NCBI GenBank assembly: GCA_047967505.1
Contig: CM106541.1
Direction: 5' to 3' (one strand)
Length of the DNA stretch: 64,000 nucleotides
DNA from: Dipteris shenzhenensis
Taxonomy: Eukaryota; Polypodiophyta; Polypodiopsida; Gleicheniales
A program made the position numbers and the translations under genes. The notes under the pieces were generated by a model, which saw nothing but the letters and a program-made list of their open reading frames with translations, did not search any database and was not told the DNA's origin. Below, one piece after another: positions 30,891 to 43,559 of the stretch (position 1 is its first letter; each line of letters begins with the position of its first letter).

Positions 30891-32640
30891 CTTTCCATCA
30901 CGTCTCTTTCCATCACCCTTTCTTTTCCATTTTGCCCAATTTTGATCATCCCCCCCTTTCATCCATTGTCCCCCCTCTCTTTTTCATTGCGCCCATTTTC
31001 CATCAAAACCCCCTTTTGTCTGTTCCCCCCCTCTCTTTCCATCCCTCTCCCCTCTTCTCTATTCTACCCAGTTTTGGTCTAATCCCCCCCCCCTCTCTTT
31101 TTCATCGCTCTGCCTTTTCCATCCCCTCCCCCACTCTTTTCTATTCGCCTCATTTTTTATCAACCCCCTTTCCATCCATCCTCCCCCCCCTTCCATACCC
31201 TTTATATTCCCCTCTGTCCCCCTTTCTCTTTCCTCCCCCCACCTCTTTCATATATCTTTCTCCTCTCCCCTCCTCCTCTCTCATTTCCACTCCCATTCCC
31301 TCATGTGCCCCAATTCCTCAATCTGTCTATTTTTGTAGATTTCCCCCCATCTCTTTCATATCTCTTTCTCCTCTCCACTCCCCATCTCTCAATTCCCACT
31401 CCCCATTCCCTCATGTGCCCCACATTCTATTTTTCATTGATTTTTGTAGACTCCCATCAATTTTCCATAAATTTTTGCTTGTCCTCTCCCTTTGTTCTTT
31501 TGTCGCCCTTTTTTCATTATAGTTGAGCCCCCACTCAAGTTGCCTCTTCCTCACCCTCAGCATGTCTGTAAGTAATGCCCTTGCCCTTAGCTAGCCCTCA
31601 CTACCCCCTACGCACTGCCACCAAGCTTGACCCCAAACTTGTTCGCTAAACCCACTACTACTCCTCCCCCTGTCATGACCAAACTCTACCCTAAACCCGC
31701 ATAGAGGTAGTGTTGCATCCCGCCACTGCCTGAACTACACTAGCAAAAAAAATTGCACCATCGATAAAAATTTGCCTGAGTTTGACATCCAAAGCATGAG
31801 TCTTTCCTCTGCATCAAAGTGATCTTCCAATTGTAAGTATCTAGTATAGCATGAACCCTCTGACACACATCTTTGCACCACTACCATGCGACCATTCCCT
31901 AGTGTGCCGCTCTTCGACCCTTCCACCTGTACACCTTCATCTCTTCCCTCACATCTTCCTCTCTAGCACCATCTCAACCCCTTGCAACCCAACAACCACA
32001 AAGACAGGAAATAGCACTGCCGCTTGCCAAGCAGGCCAAAAAACACATAACTACTCAATTAAAGCCCAAACTCAAACCTATCAAAGCCCCCCTTGCACAC
32101 ACTGAAAGAGCATGTTTTTCATGAACTTTTTAATACATTTGAACTAATTTTGGACATCGTTTACAAGGCCAATCATTGCACAAATTTAAGGCTCATTTTG
32201 AAGGAAAAATCATCATGACCTCAACAAAACATATTAGAATTGTTTACACTCTTCACTAAAAGGTTTGGCCATTAAAAGGCAACATTTTTATAGAAATTTT
32301 GAATATTATTGGGCAACTTTTTCAAAGTATTACTCAAAAGGGTAACACTTCATTAACAGATGGGCATTGTTTTTTTTTCCCAACAAAGAAAAGGAACTTC
32401 TATTAATGTTGGAAAACCCCCCCAGTGCTTTCAGCCTCCATGAGGAACTGAAATAACCAGTAAATACAATAAATAGGGTGTTAAAAGAAAAACCCCAACC
32501 TATTCCTAAGGCATCAGTTCACTGCCTAGGTTGCCTTTGGAACATGGGCTAACAACCATAGAGGTGGTCTATACATCCAACGGATATCTCCCACGAAAAA
32601 TCCCTTTAAAACTCTCCTACAAGGCATAGACCTGACTAGA
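30891..32640. other. Low-complexity and non-coding stretch
   Basis: From 30,890 to about 31,520 the plus strand is a degenerate C/T tract (CCCCCCTCTCTTTTTCAT and similar), giving a Pro/Ser/Phe-rich frame that I do not regard as a gene. From 31,530 to 32,640 no feature is recognised apart from homopolymers near 32,370-32,420. Confidence 0.6.
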
Positions 32641-33357
32641 GTAATAGCATACAATGGAACCTATATGCAATCAGGTTCCAAAAGAATACCCCCAATACAT
32701 CAATATGTATACCGACAATACCATGGACCAATTGGAGGAATCCCACATGAACTTTGCACCCAACATGATCCACTTGTACACATGCCTATGCTCTCAGGCA
32801 GAGGTAATCCTAAAGAACTCATTGCTTTATTTGAGCACAAAAGGTTAGGAGACACCTCAAGGTAGGAGGAAGATTATTTAGATAGATTCTCACAAGCTCT
32901 CATAGGAGAACCATTTCATTGGTACCTCAAAGTGGATGTCGAAATACAAAACTCATGGCCCATGCTATGGCAATACTTTATAATACAATTTGCATTAATA
33001 AATGGAACAATGATGGATCTCAATTAGAATTTGTCATCCACAAATTTTGGCAATCATGAAAGATCAGACAAAGGAATTCAAAAATTGAAATTACCAAGGG
33101 TAGTTCAAAAGAATCGGGATACTATGACAGGTTATTTCAATAGGCTAAAAAGTGCCATCATAGACGAAAATTTGTCACTAAAAGAGCACCCGTTAATTTT
33201 GCATGAAAAAATTAGAGAGAAATTTGATCATTATAGGTGTAAAACAATAACAAAGATACATGATGTTGTAATGATGATTGAAGAATCAATTGACAAGGAT
33301 CAAGAAATGAAGCAAGATCAAAATAACAAACTTACTTTATATCATGTAGAGTAAAAC
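32640..33357 (+). pseudogene. Retrotransposon gag fragment
   Basis: Frames across 32,650-33,020 give GGIPHELCTQHDPLVHMPML and, after a stop, FSQALIGEPFHWYLKVDVE and SWPMLWQYFIIQFALI. This looks like gypsy gag (the F-x-x-x-L-x-G-x-A-x-x-W-Y-x-x-L pattern). The frame at 33,031-33,354 continues with YFNRLKSAIIDENLSLKEHP. Several stops are present. No LTR or pol lies nearby. Confidence 0.55.
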
Positions 33358-33686
33358 AGGGACATAAAGACTTAAAAGAGGAGCTCATTAAATTCAAACA
33401 AATACTAGCAATTGACACTGACCCCTGCCAAAGATCTACAAACTCTGTATTAGGGAATTTTCAAATTTTAAATAGTTTTGGAATCCCAATATGATTGACA
33501 TGTGGCCACATGTCAAATCTAAGAAACCCGTTACTTGAAAGTGGAATCCATCCTAAACACCATATTAGGGAATCGTCCCAAGTCCCACTTTCAAACAACA
33601 GTTCAAGTTTGGGCCACATGGTCAATAGCCCCTTACTTGAAAGTGGGACTTGGGAGATTCCCAAATTCTCTAATACACACACACAA

Positions 33687-33689
<3 letters not shown>

Positions 33690-33745
<56 letters not shown>

Positions 33746-35040
33746 TCTGATGTCTTATACATGCACACTCTTGATGCCCACAAAAATTGCCCCCTCCTAA
33801 ACTCCTACTCTAACACACACACACACACAGATCCACTTTTTCCAATTTACTAAGTCTTACAAACCCCAACCCCCCCTCCCCTTCTCATATTTCTTTACCT
33901 ACTAAACCAGTTTTGTAATGTTTAAGTGTTAACCTAAACCCCCCAGTCCCCTTTTATAAATTTATTAAATGACTCTAATTAAGAGAGATATATATGTATA
34001 GTAACCTTTTTTATTTTAAAGCCTCTTTTGCCCCCCTTGACTTTCTACCCCCTTACTTCCCCCAAATAATCCCCCCTAACTAATCCCTCTTTAATGTTCC
34101 ATTTTATAAACCCCCCCTCTTCCTCTCATTTTTCTTTACCTACTAACCTTTTTTTTGCATAAATGTTACCCTAAACCCCCTAGTCCCCATTTATAATTTT
34201 ATTATTTGACTCTAATTAAGATATAGGTATGTATATTAAACTTTTTTATTTACATTTCAAACCCCCTCTTTTTTATTTTAAATATTTTTTATTATCCAAA
34301 TGATTGAATTAATTGTATGGTTCATTTATTGATGGGATTATTAAATCTAAACGCACACACTTAATTATATTAGATGTTTATTCTTCTATTTTTTGCTAAC
34401 ATTTAAGGATTTTGCCCTAATTTTCATTTATTTATTCCTTATTAAATTGTCTCAAATCTTTCCTTCTTATTTCCATCTTTCTTCTTTATTTCCTTTAAAT
34501 TATAATTAATGATTTTTTTGAAAACTCTAATCTATGTATTTGATTGCCTTTTTTAATTTATAAACACTTAATTGCTTGTGGACTACAAGTGGACGTAATG
34601 TTTTTTCCTTCTCTTTAGATGGGGATAACAAAGAGATTTTCCACCTTCTACCAAAATTGCTAATCATGGGTGCGGAATACCCCCCAGGGTTCTATTCACT
34701 ATGGGTGCGGACTACCCCCCATTGTACAATAATTTCAATTCTTTCATTTTTAAGGGTGTGGAATAACCTCCCTTTTATCTTTTTTAAAGAAAAGAATCTA
34801 ACTATCTCTTGTATGGATGTGGGATCCCCCCTTGTTAATTGTATTCGGATGCCCCATCTTTTCTAATCATTTAAGAATCTTGATAGGTGTCTTGTTCAGT
34901 GGTATAAGTGATAACAAGCTGGGGTTTACAGGCATTACCTGTCTTCCCTTACAAAACTCTGATGTTCTAACACATTGTTTTGTATGGATGGTGGTAGGTA
35001 AGCGGACCTTGACCTGATGGATTCGACACATTTGTACTAT
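33690..35040 (+). repeat. Long direct repeat, copy 1
   Basis: It matches copy 2 (about 35,555-36,870) along most of its length at an offset of about 1.87 kb. Shared landmarks include a CA microsatellite, TCTTATACATGC, CCAACCCCCCCTCCCCTTCTC, TTATCCAAATGATTGAAT and the block GTGGACTACAAGTGGACGTAATG (34,576) versus GTGGACTACAAGTGGACATAATG (36,445). Within it are a CT/CA microsatellite (33,689-33,741) and T-rich DNA. The right-hand end (34,570-35,010) contains a short frame with DNKEIFHLLPKLLIMG. Confidence 0.85.
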
Positions 35041-35554
35041 TTCTTTGCTTAAATTTGCAACCTTAATATAAAGAAAAATTCTATTGCCAATCCTGTTACT
35101 CAGGTCTAAATTATGTCAATTTTGGTTTTCTTAAACATTTCAATCCATTTATTATATGCAACTTTTTATTATCCAAATGATTGAATTGATTGTATGGTTC
35201 ATTTATTGATGGAATTATTAAATCTAAACACATGCACTGATCTCCCACCAACTAGCCTTTGGTGGGCTCGTACCATACAATTAATTCATAATCATACGAT
35301 AATTTTAAGCTTGGCTAAATCTTTTTCTTTGCAAGTATTTTGAGTCCCTTTCCTTTGTGTACTAATTTGTTTTGTGCAGTAACATTGTTACCAAAAACTG
35401 GATTATGCATATACTCATGGCATTGTGCTCTTAAAACACTTTTACACTTATAATAGAAATCCATTTTTCTAGCAATTACTATTTGGTTGGGAGTAAATTC
35501 CACATGGTGGGCTTACTCCTTACCATGTGGTCTTACCTCTGGGTTGGGGGTGGG

Positions 35555-36870
35555 CCACACACACACACACACACAGAGAAACTTCCCATGTCTTATACAT
35601 GCGCACTCTTGAAGCCCACAATAATTGCCCCCTCCTGAACTCCCAACACACACATACACACATCCATTTTTTCCAATTTATTGAGCCTTACAAACCCCAA
35701 CCCCCCCTCCCCTTCTCATATTTCTTTACCTCTACTAAACTCGTTTTGTAATGTTTAAGTATTAACCTAAACCCCCTAGTCCCCTTTTATAAATCTAATA
35801 AATAACTCTAATTAAGATATATGTATATATACATATATGTATGTATAGTAACCTTTTTTATTTTAAAGCCCCTTTTCTTATTTTGTATTTTTCTTTTTGC
35901 CCCCTTGATTTTCAAACCCCTTTCTTCCCCCAATTAATCCCCCTAACTAATCCCTCTTTAATGTTTCATTTAAAAAACCCCCCCTCTTCCTCTCATTTTT
36001 CTTTACCTACTAACCTTTTTTTTGCGTTAAGTGTTACCCTAAACCCCCTAGTCCCCATTTATAATTTTATTATTTGACTCTAATTAAGATATAGGTATGT
36101 ATATTAAACTTTTTTATTCACATTTCAAACCCCCTTCTTTTTTATTTTAAATCTTTTTTATTATCCAAATGATTGAATAAATTGTATGGTTCATTTATTG
36201 ATGGGATTATTAAATCTAAACACACACCCTTAACTATATTAAATGTTCATTCTTTTATTTTTGGCTAACATTTAAGGAGTTTGCCCTAATTTTCATTTAT
36301 TTATTCCTTATTAAATTGTTTCAAATCTTTCCTTCTTATTTCCTTATTTCTTCTTTATTTCCTTTAAATTATAATTAATGTTTTTTTTGAAAACTCTAAT
36401 CTATGTACTTAATTGCCTTTTTTAATTCTTAAACACTTAATTGCTTGTGGACTACAAGTGGACATAATGTTTTTTCCGTCTCTTTAGATGGGGATAACAA
36501 GGAGATTTTCCACCTTCTACCAAAATTGCTAATCATGGGTGTGGAATACCCCCCAGGGTTCTATTCATTATGGGTGCAGACGACCCCCCATTGTACAATT
36601 ATTTCAATTCTTTCATTTTTAAGGGTGTGGAATAAACCCCCTTGTATCTTTTTTAAAGAAAAGAACCTAACTATCTCTTGTATGGATGTGGGATCCCCCC
36701 TTGTTAATTGTATTCGGATGCCCCATCTTTTGTAATCATTTGAGAATCTTGATAGGTGTCTTGTTCAGTGGTATAAGCGATAACAAGCTGGGGTTTACAG
36801 GCATCCTTACAAAACTATGATGTTCTAACACATTATTTTGCATGGATGGTGGCGGGTAAGTGGACTCTGA
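35555..36870 (+). repeat. Long direct repeat, copy 2, leading into LINE H
   Basis: Second copy of the repeat at 33.7-35.0 kb. A third, short piece (TTATCCAAATGATTGAATTG...AATTATTAAATCTAAACACA) lies between them at 35,166-35,238. Copy 2 runs without a gap into the ORF1-like frame of LINE H (from about 36,846), which suggests that the pair are 5' UTR-type units of that element. Confidence 0.8.
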
Positions 36871-38060
36871 CCTCGGAGCTTGGACTACCTAATGGATTTG
36901 ACACGTTTGTTCTTGCACAGTTAGTCTTCAAGGTTATGCATGAGGGCTTCAAAGATGCTAGGAAACATTGGAAGGAGCCTATCCCAATGGTGGGCATCTC
37001 TATTGAGCTTGATGAAATTATTGATCCAATTTGGGAATTAAAATGTTGTATTTTTTAAATTCCCAGACGAGATGCGTGCTTTAGCAAATGTGGGAAACTC
37101 GCTAACATAGACATTTCAGGATTGTTTTGTGCAAAAAGTGCAGAGACTTATCATGGTGGCTGATGAACAACATAAGAAAATGCTTTTGGAACCTTATATA
37201 TATAGTTATTTATTTATATTTATATTTATATATGTGTTTATATGTATTTTAGGTGTCTTGATGGTGGCTGCCAATCAGTTAGGCAAAATTTATACATAAA
37301 AAGAGAATCTCAACATAAAAAGCACAAACATGTAATGGGTGAAGATGACCCTATTCATGCCTCTCATGAAGCACAATTAGTCTTCGAGGTTCATGAGGGC
37401 CTCAAAGATACCAGGAAACATTGGAAGGAGCCTATCCACAATGGTGGGCATCTTTGTTGAGCTTGATGAAATTGTTAATCTGGTTAGGGAATTAAAATGT
37501 TGTATTATTTTTTTCATAGGCCAGATGCTTGTTCTAGAAAATGTGGGAAACTCACTGCTGATACAGACACTTTGGGGTTATTTTGTGCAAAAGTGCATTA
37601 TGTAGCCAAGAGAATGTTATCATGGTGGCTGATGAACAACATAAGAAAATGGTTTTGGAACATTATCCTCTTTAATACGGGCAACACATGGTTCATGTCT
37701 TGCCTTGGTCTCCCACCAAGACTATCCATAATTGGTTGGGTGTGGGTAGAGGTTGTGGGTTTTCCTCAGTGCTCAAAGCTATTTAAAAAAATCGCATCAT
37801 CTTTCGATAAGGTGGTTTGCCAACCTGGGAAAAATGGAAGTTCTAATAGATTTTGCATACTGTGGGACACATATGTGCCTATGTTGGCATCCTCTTCCAT
37901 TTCTGTGAATAATGGTGCAATATAAACTCAAATGGAGTCTTTTTCTAGGTGCTTGCTTTGAATGTAGAAAATTTGGGCACATGGCATCACAATGTCCTTT
38001 GGCTTTACACAAGATGCCTCCAAAAGCTATGCCTCCCTAGTGTGGAACAACAAGGATCCT
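36846..38060 (+). pseudogene. LINE H ORF1 (DUF4283-like with zinc knuckle)
   Basis: Frames give LAQLVFKVMHEGFKDARKHW, VGISIELDEIIDPIWELKCC, FKKIASSFDKVVCQPGKNGS and a CX2CX4HX4C knuckle, CFECRKFGHMASQC (from about 37,953). This is the layout of plant LINE ORF1, an RNA-binding protein. A stretch of about 290 bp is duplicated within it (about 36,910-37,200 and 37,378-37,670, both with ACATTGGAAGGAGCCTATCC and CATGGTGGCTGATGAACAAC). The frame is broken by several shifts. Confidence 0.65.
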
Positions 38061-38479
38061 CGTGGGACTTTAGGGTGCCTTCTACATCTCAAGCAAAAGC
38101 TAAGGACAAATTTTCAAATGAAGGTTGGCAAACCTCGAAGAAAATTGTATCAGCCAGGAGGGCCCTACCATCTTGTACATGGACCGGTGCATCCTCTAAT
38201 GGGCATACCCCTACTAAGGGCCTTTACACACCAAGCCCCCAAGTGCCCAAGTTGCTATTTTTCCCTCCATGGTGGGCGAGGATCATTACACACTGCCATG
38301 AAGATGTGGCAAGGTATGGGAGGTTCAGGCATTACTGCTATACCAAGATAGTAAAGCCGCAAGCATTCTATCCAGTGATCTTACTCATGAATGGTCTCTT
38401 TCTTGTTCAGTATGCCCTCTTAGTGCTTTGCTATATACCATAACTACTCATTTGATGCTTCAATACATGGATCTTTCAG

Positions 38480-40140
38480 CAGCTGCATGTGCTTTACATG
38501 GGTTATCGATACACGGAAGAAGGTCATTGCTTGCAAGCTTATGTTGATGATTCCTTCTTCACTCAGAATACTAAGAGGAATCTTTCATGCCTTATGGGTG
38601 CTTATCTTTATATCTTCAAAGATTCTTCAATTGCACGTGAAAGATTGGAATCATATTTTACCTATGCAATTGGTGCGTCATCATGGTTACCCTCTGGGGT
38701 GGACAATGGTATGGGTGATCATAAGCTCAAAACAAAATAGGATTATTGGAAGTTGGTGGCTACCTAGCCATTACATGTTAGTTTTCAAATTGTCCAATTA
38801 ATCTTGGTTGCTTATATATAGTTTTATCTACCCTTGATGATGTTTGTTAAGCAAGATATCTCCAGTTTCATGTTTACCATTATGGAGCTTTTTTAAAGAT
38901 CACATCATGGTCACATCATGGTCATAAAGCTATCCGGGTACTTTTTTTAAAGATCACCTCATGGTCATAAAAATGTCCGGGTACTTTTAGTTGACCATCT
39001 TTGCTCGCTGAAGATGCATGGGAGATTGAATATCTTAAATATTCATGTGCACATTCTAGCACATTAGGGAAAATCGATGCTTCAACTTATGCAAGGTGAT
39101 CAAACATGGGTGTATATGTTGTGCCAATTGTTTCTACATTTGTCCACGACTACTTTTGGTCAATGGCAGCCTACACATTGGGATTTTTTCTTTGGATATA
39201 TTGATGGCAGGATCAAGGGATGTCCTTTTGTCTCTCACATGCTTTCTGATTGGAAGGACATACCGTCACATCTTAAATGGAGTGGTAGGAATACTCTTAT
39301 TGGAGATTCTTTGCGTGCAGAATCCATTGGTCTTACAAGAGCCCCATTGCTCTTATTTCATTCGGTCCAAAGCCATACGCAGTGGTATGGTCTTATATTT
39401 CCCTACTACAGTCAAAGAGTTTGGCTTGAGACAGCATGATAGACCTCTCTAGCACATATTGTCCCTAATGCTTCATGATTTTCAGCCAGTATATTGGTAG
39501 ATGTCACAATTGTAAGCTTGTTTAAGGTTTTGTTGTCTTTGCCTCGAGCTTCTGCTCATGCAAACCACATCTTGTCTCTGACTCGTACTTCTAGGTGGTG
39601 GAGCAAAAGATTGCATTAAATTTGGGCTTGCAAACTCCCTCTTCGTCAATAGATTTTCTTTCGGCGAGTTGTACTTCAAGTTCTTCCTTTCGGACAAATC
39701 TAGACACGTAGACATTGCCCTAGATATTTGTCGTCGATGCGTGTCTCCGTGTGAGTCAATGCCTCATCTTTGCCCTGAGGCTTGTGATTTCTTATTTTTT
39801 CAGCAGCAGTGTCTTCAAGCACCCTTCTTTGGTGCTTGTTTTGACAATCTTTTTTGGTTGATTGGGATTCATCCTATCTAGCAGGGGTATGATATTTTCT
39901 TTACTTGGGTACATTATTGGGCACTATGGACTATGGACTCTATGTAAGGATAGAAACCATAGAGTCTTTGGTGACCCACCCCATGCCAAGTATCCCTTCC
40001 TCCAAACACTTTTGCGGCAATCGTCGTTTGATGATCTGCATGCTAAAGACCATCCTGGTTATTTGTCATACAATGAGATCTTTTGATGTTGTAGCAACAC
40101 ACCCCTCCTTGGGAATTGCTTTTTGTAATATAAAACCAAA
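38480..40140 (+). pseudogene. LINE H ORF2 remnants and 3' UTR
   Basis: Most of this stretch is too decayed to read as RT. The C-terminal domain is recognisable at about 39,640-40,085: KFGLANSLFVNRFSFGELYF, CRRCVSPCESMPHLCPEAC (zf-RVT-type cysteines) and, after a shift, WTLCKDRNHRVFGD, the usual W-x-x-W/C-K-x-R-N-x-R-x-F motif near the end of plant LINE ORF2. A T-rich 3' UTR follows to about 40,140. A small duplication (TTTTTAAAGATCAC...TCATGGTCATAAA) occurs at 38,890-38,990. Confidence 0.55.
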
Positions 40141-41750
40141 TGGATTTCAGCCCCTATAAAAAGTGTGTGCGTGTGTGTGTTTTAGAGAGAGAGAGAGAGA
40201 GTGGCAAAAGTAGAGCGAGTAGAATGAGTGTGTAAGTGTGAGCAAAAAATATTTTTTAAAATAAAAAGTGTGATCAAAGTGTGTGTGTGAGTGAATGACA
40301 ATTTTAATGTGAAAGATTGTGAGTGTGAGCGGAGAAATAGAGGTGATAGGCTAAGAGTGTGAGTGTGAGCAAAGAAGTGAAATGGGTAGGCTCAATGTGA
40401 GTGTGAATAGAGAGTGTGACTATGAATGTAAAAGAGTGGGCGAGTGCGCGTAGAAGTGGAATGGGTAGGCTGAGTGTGTGCATGTGAAAAATTGAAATGG
40501 GTGGGCTGAGTGTTGAGTGTGAGCAAAGAGTGTATGTGAGAGAGCGGAAAGGCAAAGGGATAATAGCAAAAAGGCCAATACGAGCAAAACTAGAGAAGGC
40601 GAAAGCAAAAAGGATAGTAAGAGAAGGCTATAAGCAAAAAGGGCAACATGGGCATAGCACATGTGGTAGAGGCAATAGGGAGAAGTAGGTGACAAGGAGG
40701 ATCAGTAGCGTTCTTGTAGAGGTTAATCTTATTTGATTTAGGTTACATAATTGTTTAAATTATAATTAAATATAACAATAAATGCCAAAAAAATGTTTAT
40801 TGCTTTTCATAGCTTTCTTTAGCATTTCTAGCTTACAAGGGACATTTGCTTGTTTCTAGTTCATTCTTGCGTGAAGCTTGCAATTCTCTTTTAATCTTGC
40901 AAGTCTCTTTGCTGCTACTAACTATTTGTGCAAAGCTTGCAATTACCTTCTACCCTTTGCTGCTGCTGCTACTGCTACCATTGCAATTTGCACAAGGGGG
41001 AGATCTCACCTTCCAGTCACAATTGGATACCTTCTGTTCGCTACATGCAATCGCAAAAGTCCTTGTATGGTCAAGCAGTCTAACATCCCTCAGTTTTCAT
41101 TTTTCATGTGTAAATATAGAAGTTCTCTTTCTGGTACTTTATGTTGATGATCGTAACTACACCAATAGGTTCAATCAAAGTTTTGGTTGCTCAATCATTT
41201 GTATGCCAACATATATTTACCCCCCACTTAACAACAATGCAACAATGCTTAATTACATATAATGATTGTTAAGATGCTACACCTTTTCATGATCCAGCTA
41301 CCAACCTCTCAAATGACAATTTGAAGGCATACTCTGTTATTACTCATTGCAAATGTTGTCTAAAACAAATATGATCGAAATTGTGAGACTTTGTAACCCT
41401 TCAACTAACACTTCTGCATTTCATACCAACACAATATTAAATACAAAATTTGTAATTGATCTCATGTGAGCACAAAAGTTGTTGCCTCTAAAAACATGAA
41501 TCCGTCTGTCACAAATTTCCTTGACAAAATTCCAAAAATTTGCACCTAGCCACATTTTGCGCAAAATTTGTAGAATGTAGAACCATAAACTAATCCACAT
41601 GCATTTGCATACTTACATCATGCAAAAGCAAGGTGAAAAGTACTTTATTGCTTGAACAAATTTAAACACTCGTGGTACAAAAGAGAACAGAGCCAGGTAA
41701 ATGATATACTTAACAGATTAGGCTTAAAAGATTATCTAATAACAGAAAAA
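40141..41750. other. Non-coding stretch
   Basis: A GT/GA-rich patch (40,160-40,530) made of loose GTGAGTGTGAG repeats is followed by AT-rich DNA with no coding similarity. It ends in a 35-bp segment (41,751-41,785) shared with the 230-bp tandem repeat at 53.2-53.8 kb. Confidence 0.55.
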
Positions 41751-41794
41751 CATAGCATTACTCAGATACATGGTCAGCTGAAGAGTTCTCTACC

Positions 41795-42145
41795 ATGTAT
41801 CCGAGTACCTTTGTGACTACCACCATGGGGGTCCCCGACCATGGCATAGAGGGAGCATGGCGTGTTGGGAGAGATCCCAACCGAGAGCAACCCCTAGTCA
41901 TTCGCTTCAGAGATTCACATGCTCGTCTAGCGACACTCCGACGCCGAGCCTCTCTACGAGAGCATCCTACCCTGTCCATGGACGAGGACTTGACATCACT
42001 ACAGATTGAGAAGCGACGAGTTCTTCTGCAGCAACGGGATGTTGCCCGCAAGGAGGGGAAATGGGCCGTGGTCCGAGATGGTAGGTTGTTGACCGGCACC
42101 CCGTCGGGCTCCCACCCGTACCCCCTAGGGGGACGGGGCCTATGA
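41795..42145 (+). pseudogene. LINE I ORF1-like frame
   Basis: 116 codons, basic, with VIRFRDSHARLATLRRRASL, then LTSLQIEKRRVLLQQRDVAR, KEGKWAVVRDG. The ARKEGKWxVxRDG ending is shared with the fragment at 54,921-55,073. No zinc knuckle. It may be the 5' part of a single long ORF, as it leads within 30 bp (shifted frame) into the endonuclease. Confidence 0.5.
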
Positions 42146-42169
42146 GACTCAGGTTTTCGAGACCCTAGA

Positions 42170-43490
42170 CTGCACCATTTGGAACTGTAATGGCACCTTA
42201 TGGTCAGACCCAGGAAACTTCTCGGAGTCTTATACAGGACGAGACATAGTCTTCTACACGGAGACACACCAGAGCCGAGAGCGTCCACTACTGATAGTCA
42301 GTGGCTACACATGGGAGTCAACCTTCAGGGATGAGATGAGGGATACAGGAGGAGTCCGAGGATTAGGTGGGGTTGCAATATTGTACAGGTCTTATCTCAC
42401 TGGAGCCATCTCCATTGAGAGGAAGGACGCACACTCCCGATTCATGTGGATCCGGATCCGACGCACAGACACCCGTGACCTTTTCATAGCAATATGCTAC
42501 TTCCCGCCAGATACATCCCACTTCGCTAAAGTGGCACGAGAAGAGGGTGAGACATCTCCATATGCACCCTTACATCAGGATATCCCAGACCTTTCAGCCC
42601 GCGGGGAAGTTCTCCTTGTTGGGGACTTCAACGCCAGGACGAGTACACGACAGGCACCACTCCTAGACTTCCGAGACGACTCTATCATGCTTCCAGACAT
42701 GGACCTAGACGGAGCAGGTATGACTAGGACTTCATCGGACCGACACGGGCCTGTTACACCATATGGACACGTGCTCCTTGATTTGGGCAGGATGCATGAT
42801 CTCATCATCTACAACGGGCTCGACCTATGGCCCTCCTCAGGTGGTTTTACTTGCTTCCCACACGGGGGGGCACTAGTGTAGTAGATTACATCATGGGATC
42901 CCCTACCTTCACTTCATGTATCACCGACTTCACCGTGGCACCACTCCCTCCAGGAGCTGATCACACATACCTATTCTTCACTATCGCCACCCCATGCTTA
43001 GCCACACCACACACACCACATAGGAAGCACGACACCTACCACGACATACACTTTGATCACAGCTTGTCACCGGCCTACTCTGGACGCCTAAACAGACTCC
43101 TAACCTACATCGATCACATACCACTCATAGAGGACCGTGCTGCCCTGATTAGTCGCACACTCCATGAGGCTGCCCTCCAAATCTTTTCCCACACCACACG
43201 GTCCACTAGACCATCACCTCTTGGTTCTGTACCCTGCAACAATTGGTACGATGCAGAGTGCAAGGCTTATCGCCGACAGCTCCGACTTGAAACCAGATGT
43301 CACCTCCCGAACACACCAGACACGGTATGCAAGTACCGACGTCTCGTACGTCGGAAGAAGCAGGCTTTGCTTCGTCAAAATGAGGAGCTGCTGCACATCT
43401 TGTACAGCAACAACTCTAAGGATTTTTTGCGCAGATTCCTTGAGCGTAGGTCCCCATCACCCCTCACCGACACGAGAGTCTAGCACACGT
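42170..43490 (+). pseudogene. LINE I ORF2 endonuclease
   Basis: Reads CTIWNCNGTLWSDPGNF, a catalytic Glu in VFYTETHQSR, GGVAILYRSYLTGAISIERK, then GEVLLVGDFNARTS (catalytic Asp-Asn) and, after a frameshift in a G7 run near 42,864, VVDYIMGSPTF and PPGADHTYLFF (the terminal Asp-His). After 43,040 comes a basic linker to RT. The endonuclease would nick chromosomal DNA to prime reverse transcription. Confidence 0.85.
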
Positions 43491-43559
43491 ATGCACACCA
43501 TCTATATGATGTCCCACACCAGCCCACTCCAGACCTCATACACACACCTCGTCCCACCA

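Noticed and set aside
30800-31522. 240-codon plus-strand frame
   Set aside because: It lies in a degenerate C/T tract; the product is Pro/Ser/Phe repeats with no conserved motif. Low-complexity DNA keeps frames open by chance.
41758-42288. 176-codon minus-strand frame
   Set aside because: Shadow of the LINE I ORF1-like and endonuclease frames on the plus strand.
42827-43483. Separate gene after the endonuclease of LINE I
   Set aside because: It is the same protein continued in a shifted frame after a G7 run; motifs before and after the shift are parts of one endonuclease domain.
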